From an uncultured Bacteroidales bacterium (GTDB taxonomy: Bacteria; Bacteroidota; Bacteroidia; Bacteroidales; Paludibacteraceae): a stretch of DNA of 62,528 nt. Below the pieces are notes generated by a model that was given only the letters and a program-made list of their open reading frames with translations, searched no databases and was not told the DNA's origin. Below are positions 39,415 to 48,529 of this stretch, piece by piece. Every line of letters starts with the position of its first letter. Within the stretch, counting starts at the first letter, position 1. A program made the translations under genes and the position numbers. The stretch covers positions 1 through 62,528 of the forward strand of contig CAMHKW010000010.1 in NCBI GenBank assembly GCA_946185835.1, read 5' to 3'.

Positions 39415-40278
39415 ATGAAAAGACTTTTTCTTTTGTTCTGTGGCTTTGTAGCCATGGTTACAATTGCAAAGGCAGAGATGCCAGGTTTTGAATGGACTGT
39501 CGGCGCCGACGTTACATCTACTTATCTGTGGCGCGGACAAAACCTCGGAGGCCTTTCCTTTCAACCGGACGTGATGTTAGGATACGGAGGATTTCAACTC
39601 GAAGCATGGGGCAACATCGGTACTTTAGACTACACCTTCAAGACTTTCAACCCCGAGCTCGACCTCACCTTGTCGTATAACATCTTCGGATTTAAAGTCG
39701 GAGTCACACACTACCACTATTTCGACGGCAGCAAATTCTTCTATCTGCGCCCATATAGCTACAAAGACTACGTAGCCGAAAACTACAACACCGACCAGTT
39801 AGAGGTATTCTTGGAGTTTAACCTCGGCGACATACTCGAAAACGTACCTTTAAAGTTCGGCTGGTATACCTACGTTGCCGGCGACGACATGTACCCCGAC
39901 TACGACAACCCCATCATCAGCAATCCATCGCCCGGCGTGGCTGACACCACCTACAATATGAAACAAGCCTACTCGACATATATCGAACTGGGCTACGACG
40001 TCAAACTCCCTAAAGGCTTCACCCTCACTCCTACCGTAGGTATCACTCCTTGGAAAGGCTACTACACCGACTACGAAGGCAAATTCGGTGTTAATAACAT
40101 CTCGCTCAAACTCAACTGGGAATACGAAGTCAACGACCATCTGGCAATCGACATCTATGCCATGGGCATGGTCAACACCTATGGCATCAACAAGCAGAAT
40201 CTGATAACTGCCATCGCCGACACCTACAACAACCAGCGCCTCAACGGCTGCATCGGGTTAGGGATATGGCTCTACTAA
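39415..40278 (+). CDS. Outer-membrane beta-barrel protein (TorF-like porin), copy 2
   Basis: A 287-residue paralogue of the preceding protein. Signal peptide ends KAEM (about residue 20). The VGADVTSTYLWRGQNLGGLS block, YSTYIELGYDVKLPKGFTLT, the strand VGITPWKGYYTDYEGKF and the terminal LGIWLY match copy 1 in order. The two genes are 52 bases apart and clearly arose by tandem duplication. ApbE follows 35 bases later. Likely a channel or a passive barrel; no ligand assigned. Confidence 0.75.
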   Translation: MKRLFLLFCGFVAMVTIAKAEMPGFEWTVGADVTSTYLWRGQNLGGLSFQPDVMLGYGGFQLEAWGNIGTLDYTFKTFNPELDLTLSYNIFGFKVGVTHYHYFDGSKFFYLRPYSYKDYVAENYNTDQLEVFLEFNLGDILENVPLKFGWYTYVAGDDMYPDYDNPIISNPSPGVADTTYNMKQAYSTYIELGYDVKLPKGFTLTPTVGITPWKGYYTDYEGKFGVNNISLKLNWEYEVNDHLAIDIYAMGMVNTYGINKQNLITAIADTYNNQRLNGCIGLGIWLY

Positions 40279-40313
40279 TCAAACTGCCCTAATCCTAAAA
40301 TGAAACGCAGATA

Positions 40314-41366
40314 ATGAGCAAGCAAAAACTCATCACCATCATAATGCCGGCTATGCTGTTTCTGATAGCCGGCATTTTTCTGTTTGCCTTTCCCGACAAC
40401 AAAACCGACAACAGCGAGCCACAGTACTTTGTAAACCGAGGTTTCATCTTCGGCACTTACTACAACATCCACTACTATGCTCCGCAAGACCTCGAACAAG
40501 AGATTCTGGAGCGACTGCAACGTTTCGACAACTCGTTGTCGGCATTCAATCCGCAATCGGTTATTTCGAAGGTGAACAACAACGTCGACACCGTCACCGA
40601 CAGCTACTTCGAGCACGTGTTCAACCTTGCCGAGCATATCTCCGAGCTGTCCGATGGAGCCTTCGACCTTACCGTCGCTCCGCTTGTCAACGTTTGGGGC
40701 TTTGGCTTCGACAGTCGCGACAAGGTCAGCAGTGCCGTCATCGACAGTCTGCTCGACATAGTAGGCTACCGGAAGGTGCGTTTGGAAAACCACCGCGTCG
40801 TCAAAACCGACCCGCGCGTCAAACTCGATGCCGGAGCTATAGCCAAAGGTTATAGCTGCGACGTGGTGGCAGAGCTGCTCGAACAGCACCACTGCAACTC
40901 GTATTTAGTCGACATCGGCGGCGAGATAGTATGTCGGGGCAGCAACAGTAACGGCGAGCCATGGGCTATCGGCATCGACAAACCCATCGACGACCCTACC
41001 GGCACACAGCATAAGCTGCAAGCCATCGTCCGTGCTCCACATCTGGCTCTCGCCACCTCGGGCAACTACCGACAGTTCTACTACGACAACGGCGTACGAC
41101 GCTCACATACCATCGACCCCAGAACGGGCTACCCCGTCAACCACGAACTGCTCAGTGCCTCGGTGGTGGCTCCGACATGTGCCGAAGCCGACGCCCTTGC
41201 CACAGCATGCATGGTTCTCGGACAAGACAAAGCCATCGAGCTAATCAGTGGCATCGCCGATGCCGAGTGTATGCTTATCTGTGCCAACGGCAACGATTCT
41301 ACCATCGTCATGATGACCGAAGGCATGAAAAAGTACGTCAACGACAGCACTTCATTTGCTCATTAA
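40314..41366 (+). CDS. apbE: FAD:protein FMN transferase (ApbE family)
   Basis: A 350-residue membrane-anchored or lipid-free periplasmic enzyme. One N-terminal transmembrane or signal segment (about residues 5-25, IMPAMLFLIAGIFLFAF) precedes the catalytic domain. Family blocks are FGTYYNIHYY, KLDAGAIAKGYSCDVVAELL, VDIGGEIVCRG, HTIDPRTGYPVN and a late SASVVAPTCAEADALATACM stretch with the Mg-binding residues. It attaches FMN to threonine of flavoproteins such as NqrB/NqrC and RnfG. Target flavoproteins are not in this window. Confidence 0.93.
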   Translation: MSKQKLITIIMPAMLFLIAGIFLFAFPDNKTDNSEPQYFVNRGFIFGTYYNIHYYAPQDLEQEILERLQRFDNSLSAFNPQSVISKVNNNVDTVTDSYFEHVFNLAEHISELSDGAFDLTVAPLVNVWGFGFDSRDKVSSAVIDSLLDIVGYRKVRLENHRVVKTDPRVKLDAGAIAKGYSCDVVAELLEQHHCNSYLVDIGGEIVCRGSNSNGEPWAIGIDKPIDDPTGTQHKLQAIVRAPHLALATSGNYRQFYYDNGVRRSHTIDPRTGYPVNHELLSASVVAPTCAEADALATACMVLGQDKAIELISGIADAECMLICANGNDSTIVMMTEGMKKYVNDSTSFAH

Positions 41367-41386
41367 AAAAAAATATTGTAATTTTG
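41355..41386 (+). promoter_or_regulatory. Promoter of the bamD-rpoZ-coaBC-aroQ-porT run
   Basis: TTTG (41355-41358), 20-base spacer, TAATTTTG (41379-41386). It overlaps the end of apbE. The bamD ATG is 40 bases downstream. The following genes are tightly packed with no further clear promoter. Confidence 0.75.
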
Positions 41387-41425
41387 CCGCGTATTATGGC
41401 TTGTTAGCAATCAAGCACCCCAAGC

Positions 41426-42232
41426 ATGAAAATTCGCAATCTCATACTACTCTCTTTGTTGCTTGCGCTATGTAGTTGCAGCGAATATCAGAAACTGCTT
41501 AAGTCGACCGACGCAGAGCTCAAATATGCAAAGGCAATAGAGTACTACGACCAGCAACAGTACGTCAAGGCACAGACCCTCTTTGACGCTGTAAGCGGTT
41601 ATTTCCGAGGTACCGACCGCTCGGAAGATGTGCTTATTTACCTTGCCCGCTGCAACCGGGCACAAAAGGCATACGAGACAGCCTGCAACTATTACCAGTC
41701 GTATATCCGCTCCTACCCGCGAGGCAAACATATCGTAGAAGCACGGTTTATGACGGGGCATTGCTACTATCTCAACTCGCCCGACCCGCGACTCGACCAA
41801 GACGCTACCAACAAAGCCATACAGTTCCTCACTCAGTTTGTCGAGCTATACCCCGAAAGCGAATATGCCTCGGTAGCCTACGACGAGATACAACAGATGT
41901 ACGACAAACTCGCTGAGAAAGAGCTGCTCTCTGCCAAGCTGTACTATAACCTCGGCACTTACCTGGGCAACAACTACGAGTCGGCTGTCATCGTGGCAAA
42001 AAACGCCATGAAGAAATATCCGGGCAACGCATATCAAGAGCAATTCAGCTGGCTCGTCTTGCAAGCCAAATATCAGCAGGTAGTAAACAGCGTCAGCGAG
42101 TTACGAGTAGAGCGAGCACGAGATGCCGACGACGAATACTATAGTTTCGTCACCGAGTTCCCCAACTCCAAATACCGCAAGGCTGCCGACAAGATAGGTT
42201 CCGAAATTAAGAAGATAATAGGCAACAAATAG
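41426..42232 (+). CDS. bamD: Outer-membrane protein assembly factor BamD
   Basis: A 268-residue lipoprotein with lipobox LALC (Cys16, or the next CSC) after a short signal. TPR-like helical repeats run through the chain, for example AKAIEYYDQQQYVKAQTLFD and the motif YPESEYASVAYDEIQQMYD. It belongs to the BAM complex at the inner face of the outer membrane that folds beta-barrels. Length is typical of Bacteroidales BamD. It heads a run of essential envelope and cofactor genes. Confidence 0.93.
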   Translation: MKIRNLILLSLLLALCSCSEYQKLLKSTDAELKYAKAIEYYDQQQYVKAQTLFDAVSGYFRGTDRSEDVLIYLARCNRAQKAYETACNYYQSYIRSYPRGKHIVEARFMTGHCYYLNSPDPRLDQDATNKAIQFLTQFVELYPESEYASVAYDEIQQMYDKLAEKELLSAKLYYNLGTYLGNNYESAVIVAKNAMKKYPGNAYQEQFSWLVLQAKYQQVVNSVSELRVERARDADDEYYSFVTEFPNSKYRKAADKIGSEIKKIIGNK

Positions 42233-42279
42233 CGACCATGCTATCGCCAAATACTGAATTATATAACACAAAACATACA

Positions 42280-42609
42280 ATGGATTACAAGAACACGAAA
42301 GCAGTTCATACCACCATCACTCGTGATATGAGCGAATTAGACGCCAAAGTAGGCAATGTCTACGAGACCGTGGCTATTATAGCCAAGCGTGCCAACCAGA
42401 TTAGCAGCGACCTAAAGAAAGAACTTGATGCCCGTCTGCAAGACTTCTCTGTCCCACAGGATAACATCGACGAGGTATTCGAGAACAAAGAGCAAATCGA
42501 GATCTCTCGTTCATACGAGATGATGCCCAAACCCACTCTTATTGCCACACAAGAGTTCATCGACGATGAGCTCATTGTGCGCAACGGCTCTAAAGAACGC
42601 GAGTTCTAA
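42280..42609 (+). CDS. rpoZ: RNA polymerase omega-type subunit (Bacteroidetes RpoZ)
   Basis: About 109 residues from ATG 42280. The earlier ATG at 42238 is rejected because the family starts with MDYK/R. It contains [17 protein letters not shown], the omega core helix, and [20 protein letters not shown], both conserved in Bacteroidetes omega. It binds the beta-prime subunit in the cytoplasm. The order bamD-omega-coaBC is common in the phylum and supports the call. Confidence 0.9.
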   Translation: MDYKNTKAVHTTITRDMSELDAKVGNVYETVAIIAKRANQISSDLKKELDARLQDFSVPQDNIDEVFENKEQIEISRSYEMMPKPTLIATQEFIDDELIVRNGSKEREF

Positions 42610-42624
42610 TATCGCCTTTGCAAG

Positions 42625-43857
42625 ATGCTACGTGGCAAACATATAGTGGTAGGTATCAGCGGAGGCATAGCCGCATATAAGACTCCGCTGCTCATACGTC
42701 TGCTCATCAAGGCAGGAGCCGAGGTGAGGGTATGTGCCACGCGTCATGCACTCAACTTCGTGACAGAGCTTACGTTGCAGACCTTGTCGGGTTATGACGT
42801 ATACACCGACATGTTCAACCGCCACGGATATAACGTAGAGCATATCTCGCTTGCACAGTGGGCTGACTTGGTGATTGTGGCACCTGCCACTGCCAATATT
42901 ATTGGTAAGATGGCATGCGGCATTGGCGACGACGAGTTATCCACCCTACTGCTTGCCACTCGCTGTCCGGTGCTTATCGCACCCGCCATGAACACCAACA
43001 TGCTACATCATCCGTCGGTGGAAAACAACCTGAGCACCCTACGTTCACGGCAAGGCATCTACCTCATGCCCAGCCCTATGGGTGCCTTGGCTTGCGATAC
43101 CGAAGGCGACGGACGGATGGCAGAGCCCGAACAGATATTCAGCCAAGCCGACCGGCTCTTAGAGCCACAGACGCTGCAAGGCGTAAGAATAATGCTCACC
43201 GTAGGTCCTACCAAAGAGCCTATCGACCCCGTGAGGTATATCTCCAACCACTCCACGGGCAAGATGGGGTATGCCATTGCGACGCTTGCAGCCAAACGAG
43301 GAGCACAGGTGACGGTACTCAGTGGGGAGGTAGCACCGCAGATAAGGCAACAAGCCGAGCTTTGCGATGTCATCGACACCCCCGATGCCCAGACGATGTA
43401 CCACGAGGCGGTCAGCCGATTCAGCCAAGCCGACGTAGCCATACTATGCGCCGCTGTGGCTGACTACACACCCGCGCACGTAGCAACAGAGAAAATCAAA
43501 CGCAAAAGCGGCGAGAACCTCATACTCGAACTGCAACCGACCCAAGACATAGCAGCCCGACTCGGAGAACTCAAAAAACCGCAACAGCTAATGGTAGGCT
43601 TTGCTCTCGAGACACAAGACGAAATGGCTAATGCACAAAAGAAACTGCAACACAAAAACCTCGACATGATAGTGCTCAACTCACTACGCGACGAGGGAGC
43701 AGGATTCGGTTTCGACACCAACAAGGTCAGTCTCATCTATGCCGACCACACAACCGACCTGCCGCTCATGCAGAAGACCCAGGTAGCAGAACACCTACTC
43801 GATGCTATTGCACAACTACTTGCACAACATGAAGATATGCATCATCAACGGTCCTAA
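42625..43857 (+). CDS. coaBC: Bifunctional phosphopantothenoylcysteine decarboxylase/synthetase
   Basis: A 410-residue cytoplasmic enzyme for two steps of coenzyme A synthesis. The N-terminal CoaC half has [13 protein letters not shown], the catalytic-His segment [20 protein letters not shown] and the [11 protein letters not shown] substrate loop. The CoaB half starts near residue 185 ([20 protein letters not shown]), with [10 protein letters not shown] and [12 protein letters not shown]. The last 29 bases overlap the aroQ start, indicating coupled translation. Confidence 0.96.
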   Translation: MLRGKHIVVGISGGIAAYKTPLLIRLLIKAGAEVRVCATRHALNFVTELTLQTLSGYDVYTDMFNRHGYNVEHISLAQWADLVIVAPATANIIGKMACGIGDDELSTLLLATRCPVLIAPAMNTNMLHHPSVENNLSTLRSRQGIYLMPSPMGALACDTEGDGRMAEPEQIFSQADRLLEPQTLQGVRIMLTVGPTKEPIDPVRYISNHSTGKMGYAIATLAAKRGAQVTVLSGEVAPQIRQQAELCDVIDTPDAQTMYHEAVSRFSQADVAILCAAVADYTPAHVATEKIKRKSGENLILELQPTQDIAARLGELKKPQQLMVGFALETQDEMANAQKKLQHKNLDMIVLNSLRDEGAGFGFDTNKVSLIYADHTTDLPLMQKTQVAEHLLDAIAQLLAQHEDMHHQRS

Positions 43858-44275
43858 CCTCAACCTGTTAGGAAGGCGCGAACCACATATCTATGGTACG
43901 CGCTCGTTCGACGACTTCTTTGGTGAGTTGCAACAACGCTACCCTCAAATAGAGCTTACCTATTTCCAGAGCAACCACGAGGGTGCTCTTATCGACCGGA
44001 TACAACAAGAAGGCTTCAGCACCGACGGCATAGTGCTCAACGCCGCAGGCTACAGCCACACAAGCATCGCACTAAGAGACGCGGTAAGCGCTATACAGGC
44101 ACCGGTAGTAGAAGTGCATATAAGCGACATAAGCTGTCGAGAGACATTCCGACATCACTCATATCTGACCGACGTATGCCAAACCTCATTCGTCGGGCAC
44201 GGACTCGAAGGATATGCTCTCGCCATCGACTTCTTAAAAGAAGCCTGTTCAAGACTAACAAACGACAGACATTGA
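43829..44275 (+). CDS. aroQ: Type II 3-dehydroquinate dehydratase
   Basis: About 148 residues. ATG 43829 gives the family start [19 protein letters not shown]. The ATG at 43802 would add a non-conserved leader. The catalytic tyrosine is in IYG, the histidine in FQSNHEGALID, and the substrate blocks are NAAGYSHTSIALRDA and VEVHISDISCRETFRHHS. It converts 3-dehydroquinate to 3-dehydroshikimate in the shikimate pathway. Its start lies inside coaBC, and its TGA stop overlaps the TTG start of porT. Confidence 0.95.
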   Translation: MKICIINGPNLNLLGRREPHIYGTRSFDDFFGELQQRYPQIELTYFQSNHEGALIDRIQQEGFSTDGIVLNAAGYSHTSIALRDAVSAIQAPVVEVHISDISCRETFRHHSYLTDVCQTSFVGHGLEGYALAIDFLKEACSRLTNDRH

Positions 44276-45000
44276 AACGGATAGCATATATATTATTCTT
44301 TCTGCTGCTTTGCTTCTCAGCTAAAGCACAGAAGCAAGGTGTGATGGTCAACCCCTACTACGACGACAAACTGCTGCATTTCGGTTTCTCGCTCGGAGTC
44401 AACTTCATGGACTTCTCCACACCCGAAGCCACCGACACCGTAGGTATCCGTCAGTCGAGTCTGTTACCCGGCTTCTCCGTTGGTTTTCTGACCGACCTCA
44501 GGCTCACTCGTCATCTCAGTCTGCGTCTGCACCCGGCCCTGCACTTCAGCGAACGCATACTCTCTTATAAAGCCAAAGACGGCTACACGTTACCCAAAGG
44601 TAGCGGCAAATACGGCGACAAACTCACCATCACCTCTATCCCTATCACCATACCGCTCTACCTCAAGTGGTCGGCAGAGCGAGAAGTCAACTACCGCCCG
44701 TTCGTCATGGGTGGTGGCGGCGTCAGCTTCGATGTCATGCCCGTCTCGGCACAGCAAAGCCCCGTAGTACCTAAGATGTTCAACTACTTCGTAGAGGTAG
44801 GATTCGGCTGCGACCTTTATTTCTCGTGGTTCAAACTATGCCCGCAACTGAGCTACTCGATAGGCTTCAACAATCAGTTGCTCGACCCCGACAGCAACAA
44901 CCGTTCTCTATCGGGTCTGTCGGTGTTAGACAAGTTCTACAGCCAAATGCTCGGCGGTCTGTATACTCATCAGATTACACTGACCTTCAACTTTGAATAG
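44272..45000 (+). CDS. porT: Type IX secretion protein PorT
   Basis: About 242 residues. I chose TTG 44272, which overlaps the aroQ stop as TTGA and starts the signal peptide LKRIAYILFFLLLCFSAKAQ. Longer upstream frames add an Arg-rich leader that belongs to aroQ. PorT blocks are present in order: DDKLLHFGFSLGVNF, KWSAEREVNYRPFVMGGGG, VEVGFGCDLYFSWFKLCPQ and the C-terminal HQITLTFNFE strand. PorT is an outer-membrane barrel required for type IX export. Its presence agrees with T9SS sorting domains on the giant protein and the 36549 protein. Confidence 0.88.
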   Translation: MKRIAYILFFLLLCFSAKAQKQGVMVNPYYDDKLLHFGFSLGVNFMDFSTPEATDTVGIRQSSLLPGFSVGFLTDLRLTRHLSLRLHPALHFSERILSYKAKDGYTLPKGSGKYGDKLTITSIPITIPLYLKWSAEREVNYRPFVMGGGGVSFDVMPVSAQQSPVVPKMFNYFVEVGFGCDLYFSWFKLCPQLSYSIGFNNQLLDPDSNNRSLSGLSVLDKFYSQMLGGLYTHQITLTFNFE

Positions 45001-46444
45001 ACTCCTCCCCATATTATTCGTTTTGATATTGGCACTATGCTGCTGCGAGAACAACAACCTGCCATATCAGTCCGACGACCTCTACGTGTCGGTCGACACC
45101 GTCAGGTTCGACACCGTCTTCTCCTCGACGGGTAGCACCACGCAGATACTCAAGCTCTACAACCCCACTTCCGAAGCCATCCGACTTCGCAGTGTGAGTT
45201 TTGCCGATGGCAGATTTTTCCGCGTCAACATCGACGGCGAGACCGACCTCAGCCGCATGGCAGGCTTCGAGATAGGCAGTCAGGATAGTATGTTTGTGTT
45301 TCTGAAAGTCTTTGTCGACCCCACCGACAGCAATACACCCGTACTCATCTCCGACCGGCTTATTATTCAAACCGATGTCCGCCACGAGATACTACTCGAG
45401 GCATACGGACAAGATGTCACCATTCTCGATAGGCTGCATATCACCTCCGACACCACTCTTGCCGACCTCAAGCCCTACCTTGTGCGACATTACCTTGTCG
45501 TCGACTCCGGCAATCGCCTCACGATATCCAAAGGTACCACTTTCTTTATGGGCGACTCAGCGCAATTGGTAGTCAAAGGGGAGCTAACCATAGCCGGCAC
45601 AATGCAAGAACCCGTCGTCTTCCGTGGCAGTCGCACCTATCATATCTACGACAAGGTGCCGTACGACTACGTCTCAGGTCTATGGGGCGGCATCTATATC
45701 ATCGACCACGATGGCAAACATCTTCAGCACCAACTCGACTATGTCGACATCCATGGTGCCAACGTCGGACTCTACTGCCTCGCTGCCGACAAGAAACAGC
45801 TGCCTCAGATTAGCGTCACCAACTCGCGAATACACAACCACTCGATGTATGGCATCGCCATGCAGAATTTCGACTCTGAGATTGTCAACACCGAGGTTTC
45901 GAACTGCGCAAGCTATTGTGTATACCTTGCGGGTGGCACCCATCGGCTTGTGCACAACACCATAGCCTCGTACTTCAACTCGTCGAGCGTAGTGTTGCAC
46001 AGCGTCGCACGCGACAACGTGTCGGCTCTGTTTGTCAACAACCTGAGTAAAAACAACGCTCGCACCGTCTTGCAACTCACCAACTGCGTTGTGGCAGGTC
46101 TGAGGCAGCAGAACTTCACCATCGCCACACCTATGCCACAGTTATATAGCGGCACTTTCTGTAACAACTGCCTCCGTTCTGACAGCGTAGACTATATCCA
46201 ATACATCGACAACTACTTCCTCAAGTCGCAAGACACACTCTTCGTCAATACCTACTTCGACCGCAACAAAGAGCTGTACTACGACTTCCGTCTCGACTCG
46301 GCATCTGTGGCACGCAACATAGCCGACACCACCACTGCCCGACTCTTCCCCCTCGACCGACTGGGGCACAACAGATTTGCCGACGGAATGCCGGATGCAG
46401 GATGCTACGAATGGGTGGAAACAACAAGCGAGCCGCAAGAATAG
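44993..46444 (+). CDS. Lipoprotein with a parallel beta-helix domain
   Basis: A 483-residue protein starting at TTG 44993, overlapping the end of porT by eight bases. The lipobox is LALC at residues 13-16 (then CCENNN). Residues about 30-140 form an all-beta Ig/abnormal-spindle-like domain (SVDTVRFDTVFSSTGSTTQI). From about 150 the repeated N-x-G/I-x-x-x-x motifs (TNSRIHNHSMYGIAM, VSNCASYCVYLAGGTHRLVH) indicate a right-handed beta-helix. Family unknown to me by name, though it is common beside T9SS/CoA genes in Bacteroidales. Surface or periplasmic anchor is inferred. No enzyme motif was seen. Confidence 0.78.
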   Translation: MNRLLPILFVLILALCCCENNNLPYQSDDLYVSVDTVRFDTVFSSTGSTTQILKLYNPTSEAIRLRSVSFADGRFFRVNIDGETDLSRMAGFEIGSQDSMFVFLKVFVDPTDSNTPVLISDRLIIQTDVRHEILLEAYGQDVTILDRLHITSDTTLADLKPYLVRHYLVVDSGNRLTISKGTTFFMGDSAQLVVKGELTIAGTMQEPVVFRGSRTYHIYDKVPYDYVSGLWGGIYIIDHDGKHLQHQLDYVDIHGANVGLYCLAADKKQLPQISVTNSRIHNHSMYGIAMQNFDSEIVNTEVSNCASYCVYLAGGTHRLVHNTIASYFNSSSVVLHSVARDNVSALFVNNLSKNNARTVLQLTNCVVAGLRQQNFTIATPMPQLYSGTFCNNCLRSDSVDYIQYIDNYFLKSQDTLFVNTYFDRNKELYYDFRLDSASVARNIADTTTARLFPLDRLGHNRFADGMPDAGCYEWVETTSEPQE

Positions 46445-46529
46445 CAGCCCGCTCTATCAAGAAATCGATTCTTCAAAAAAACAGATTCCCTCAAAAGGTC
46501 AGTTCCTCAAAAAGCCGATTCTGCAAAAG

Positions 46530-47096
46530 TCAATTCCTTAGGAATTTATCATCTAAGAACTCCACCGACCGGAAGCCATATTCGCTGTCGGGAATTTGTG
46601 GTTGTGGTGTAGGTGAATATAACTCTACCGGCTTGAAGTCGCCATACAGCGCCGGCACCACTAAAGTATCCATATCGGTAAGCACAAACACTTTGGCAGC
46701 CTCAGCCACACGTTCGCCTTGCATGGCTATCAATTCGGCGCGCTCTTTTTCCAAGCGACGGACTACCCTCGGATAAATCTTATTGAATATCTGAGGATTG
46801 TCGGTATACCACACAAGCGACGAATCGAATTCCGCCTGCGTGATATTATACTTGCTCAGCACCGACAAGTAGTAGTCGGACAAGTCGCTTTGGTTCCTGT
46901 AATATATACCCGCCGACTGCAAGATACCATCGGTGCGATGCAAGTCGTAAAGTACGTTTTCCATCTTCCGACTCGACAACACACCTTTCGGTCTGACGGT
47001 GCAGCATACGGCAACCAACGCTATCGACATCAGTATCAATAGCCTCAGACGAGATACAACGATACCTTTACGTATTTCACTACTCCGACTTCTCAT
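46530..47096 (-). CDS. DUF4296-family lipoprotein
   Basis: About 188 residues from the ATG at 47096. Longer starts are possible (up to 47138), but this one already overlaps the lspA end by 17 bases. The signal segment LLILMSIALVAVCC gives a lipidation cysteine. The mature part has the DUF4296 helical pattern MENVLYDLHRTDGILQSAGI, followed by FDSSLVWYTDNPQIFNKIY. Function is unknown in the literature I recall. The dksA-lspA-DUF4296 order is conserved in Bacteroidetes. The gene converges on the beta-helix lipoprotein gene. Confidence 0.8.
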   Translation of the reverse strand: MRSRSSEIRKGIVVSRLRLLILMSIALVAVCCTVRPKGVLSSRKMENVLYDLHRTDGILQSAGIYYRNQSDLSDYYLSVLSKYNITQAEFDSSLVWYTDNPQIFNKIYPRVVRRLEKERAELIAMQGERVAEAAKVFVLTDMDTLVVPALYGDFKPVELYSPTPQPQIPDSEYGFRSVEFLDDKFLRN

Positions 47097-47712
47097 CTTC
47101 TGTCTTATTATCATCCTCTTTCTTAGAGAGTGAGGCATTGAGGTCTTTGCTGAAGAACAAAATTATCACTATCACAGCGACCGTGATATACGAATCGGCT
47201 ACATTAAACACCGGTCGGAAGAAAATCGTCTCGCCGGCGGAGTTGGTGATGAGCGGGAAATATAACATATCCACCACTTTACCATAGAAGAACGAGGCAT
47301 AACCTCCGCCATCCGGGAAGAGAGTAGCAAGCTCGAACGGAGTTGACTCGGAGAAGATCAGCCCGTAGAAAAGGCAGTCGAGGATATTACCCATCGCCCC
47401 CGCCAACACAAAGGCGATGACGACGATATATGCCGTGCGCGCCTTGTCGCGTATCAACGTATGCAGATACCATATCAGCAGTCCGACGGCTACGATACGA
47501 AATAGCGTCAGAAAGAGTTTGTCGAACCACTCTATGCCAAACGCCATGCCGTCGTTCTCGACGAAGCATAGTTGGAACCATGAGAAAACAGGCACCGTCT
47601 CCCCTAAAGTAAAGTGTAGCTTGACATATATTTTCAGAAGCTGGTCGAGCACAATGGCTACAACCACTATCCCTACGACGAGCCAAGAAGTGGTTTTCTT
47701 ACTTAATGACAT
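47080..47712 (-). CDS. lspA: Lipoprotein signal peptidase
   Basis: About 210 residues from ATG 47712 (MSLSKKTTSWLVVGIVVVAI). An upstream ATG at 47766 would add a polar leader. Four transmembrane segments are visible. The two catalytic aspartates lie in GNILDCLFYG and NVADSYITV. It cleaves prolipoproteins after diacylglyceryl transfer and so serves the several lipoproteins in this window. An 18-residue insertion near SESTPFELATLFPDGG is normal for Bacteroidetes. The C-terminal tail is acidic and lysine-rich. Confidence 0.94.
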   Translation of the reverse strand: MSLSKKTTSWLVVGIVVVAIVLDQLLKIYVKLHFTLGETVPVFSWFQLCFVENDGMAFGIEWFDKLFLTLFRIVAVGLLIWYLHTLIRDKARTAYIVVIAFVLAGAMGNILDCLFYGLIFSESTPFELATLFPDGGGYASFFYGKVVDMLYFPLITNSAGETIFFRPVFNVADSYITVAVIVIILFFSKDLNASLSKKEDDNKTEDEKSE

Positions 47713-47798
47713 AGATATATCTAATTGACAACGTTTGGGTCGATAACTCGCATTGGGCACATTCACATGCCCTGCCGACTTTGGTATATTCTCTGATA

Positions 47799-48173
47799 CT
47801 ATTTGCGCTGATTCTTAGCTTCTATACTTAGCGTGGTATGAGGCACTGCACGCAAACGCTCTTTGGGTATGAGTTTGCCCGTCACGCGGCAAATACCATA
47901 CGTCTTGTTTTCGATGCGTACCAAAGCAGCCTTCAGGTTCTGAATGTACTTCATCTGACGCTGTGCCAATCCGCCAAGTTCTTCCTTACTCAACGTGGTA
48001 GCCCCTTCTTCCAACACTTTGAACGTAGGTGATGTGTCGTTCACATCGTTGCCTTCGCCGGCAACCATCTGACGAAGTTGTTCGTACTGTGCCTGAGCTT
48101 TCTCAAGCTTCTCATTGATTAACTGACGGAACTCCTCGAGTTCGGCATCAGAATAACGAATTTTCTCTTCCAT
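47799..48173 (-). CDS. dksA: DksA/TraR-family transcription regulator
   Basis: About 124 residues from ATG 48173, the family start MEEKIRYSDAELEEFRQLIN. It is a coiled-coil helical hairpin followed by TYGICRVTGKLIPKERLRAV. The usual four-cysteine zinc finger is reduced to a single cysteine, as is typical of the Bacteroidetes form. It would act in the RNA polymerase secondary channel with ppGpp. In most relatives ileS precedes this gene; here the upstream DNA is a repeat region instead. A minus-strand promoter is present at 48218-48248. Confidence 0.9.
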   Translation of the reverse strand: MEEKIRYSDAELEEFRQLINEKLEKAQAQYEQLRQMVAGEGNDVNDTSPTFKVLEEGATTLSKEELGGLAQRQMKYIQNLKAALVRIENKTYGICRVTGKLIPKERLRAVPHTTLSIEAKNQRK

Positions 48174-48217
48174 AGCGTAAAATGATTTAATATGGAACAC
48201 TATTCTTTTCGAGCACG

Positions 48218-48248
48218 CAAAATTACAAATTCTTTTTCAAATAACAAA
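48218..48248 (-). promoter_or_regulatory. Promoter for the dksA-lspA-DUF4296 operon
   Basis: On the minus strand TTTG (48248-48245), a 19-base spacer and TAATTTTG (48225-48218) match the consensus, 45 bases before the dksA ATG. Confidence 0.7.
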
Positions 48249-48252
48249 ACCG

Positions 48253-48284
48253 TTTGCATATTTATAAATAAAGCCGTATCTTTG
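48253..48284 (+). promoter_or_regulatory. Divergent promoter toward the acyltransferase gene
   Basis: TTTG (48253-48256), 20-base spacer, TATCTTTG (48277-48284). The coding start is about 245 bases away, across a repeat-filled leader. Confidence 0.7.
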
Positions 48285-48331
48285 CATAGATTTTTTAGCA
48301 CGAAGGATATTAGTTGAGAGTTGAGTGGGTA

Positions 48332-48520
48332 CGCCGGTTTCAAACCGGCGGCAAAAGAAGAAAGACATAGATGAACATTCAGACATGGAAGAAAATTCTG
48401 TGTAATCTGATAAATCTGTGTCATCTGTGTGAAATTCCATTATAAATCTGAGACCCATCCAATCCGTGAACAATCCGTACCATCCGTGCAATCAAAAAGA
48501 ATCCGCGGGAACCAAATCTG
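48332..48520. repeat. CGCCGGTT palindrome and AATCCGT-family repeats in a 356-bp gap
   Basis: CGCCGGTT (48332-48339) pairs with AACCGGCG (48343-48350). The same palindrome with flanking GGTA...GCAA recurs at 56713. From about 48378 to 48520 the AATCCGT/AATCTGTG micro-repeat family appears, as at 21776-21990. No gene is seen between dksA and the acyltransferase. Confidence 0.75.
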
Positions 48521-48529
48521 AAATAATAC

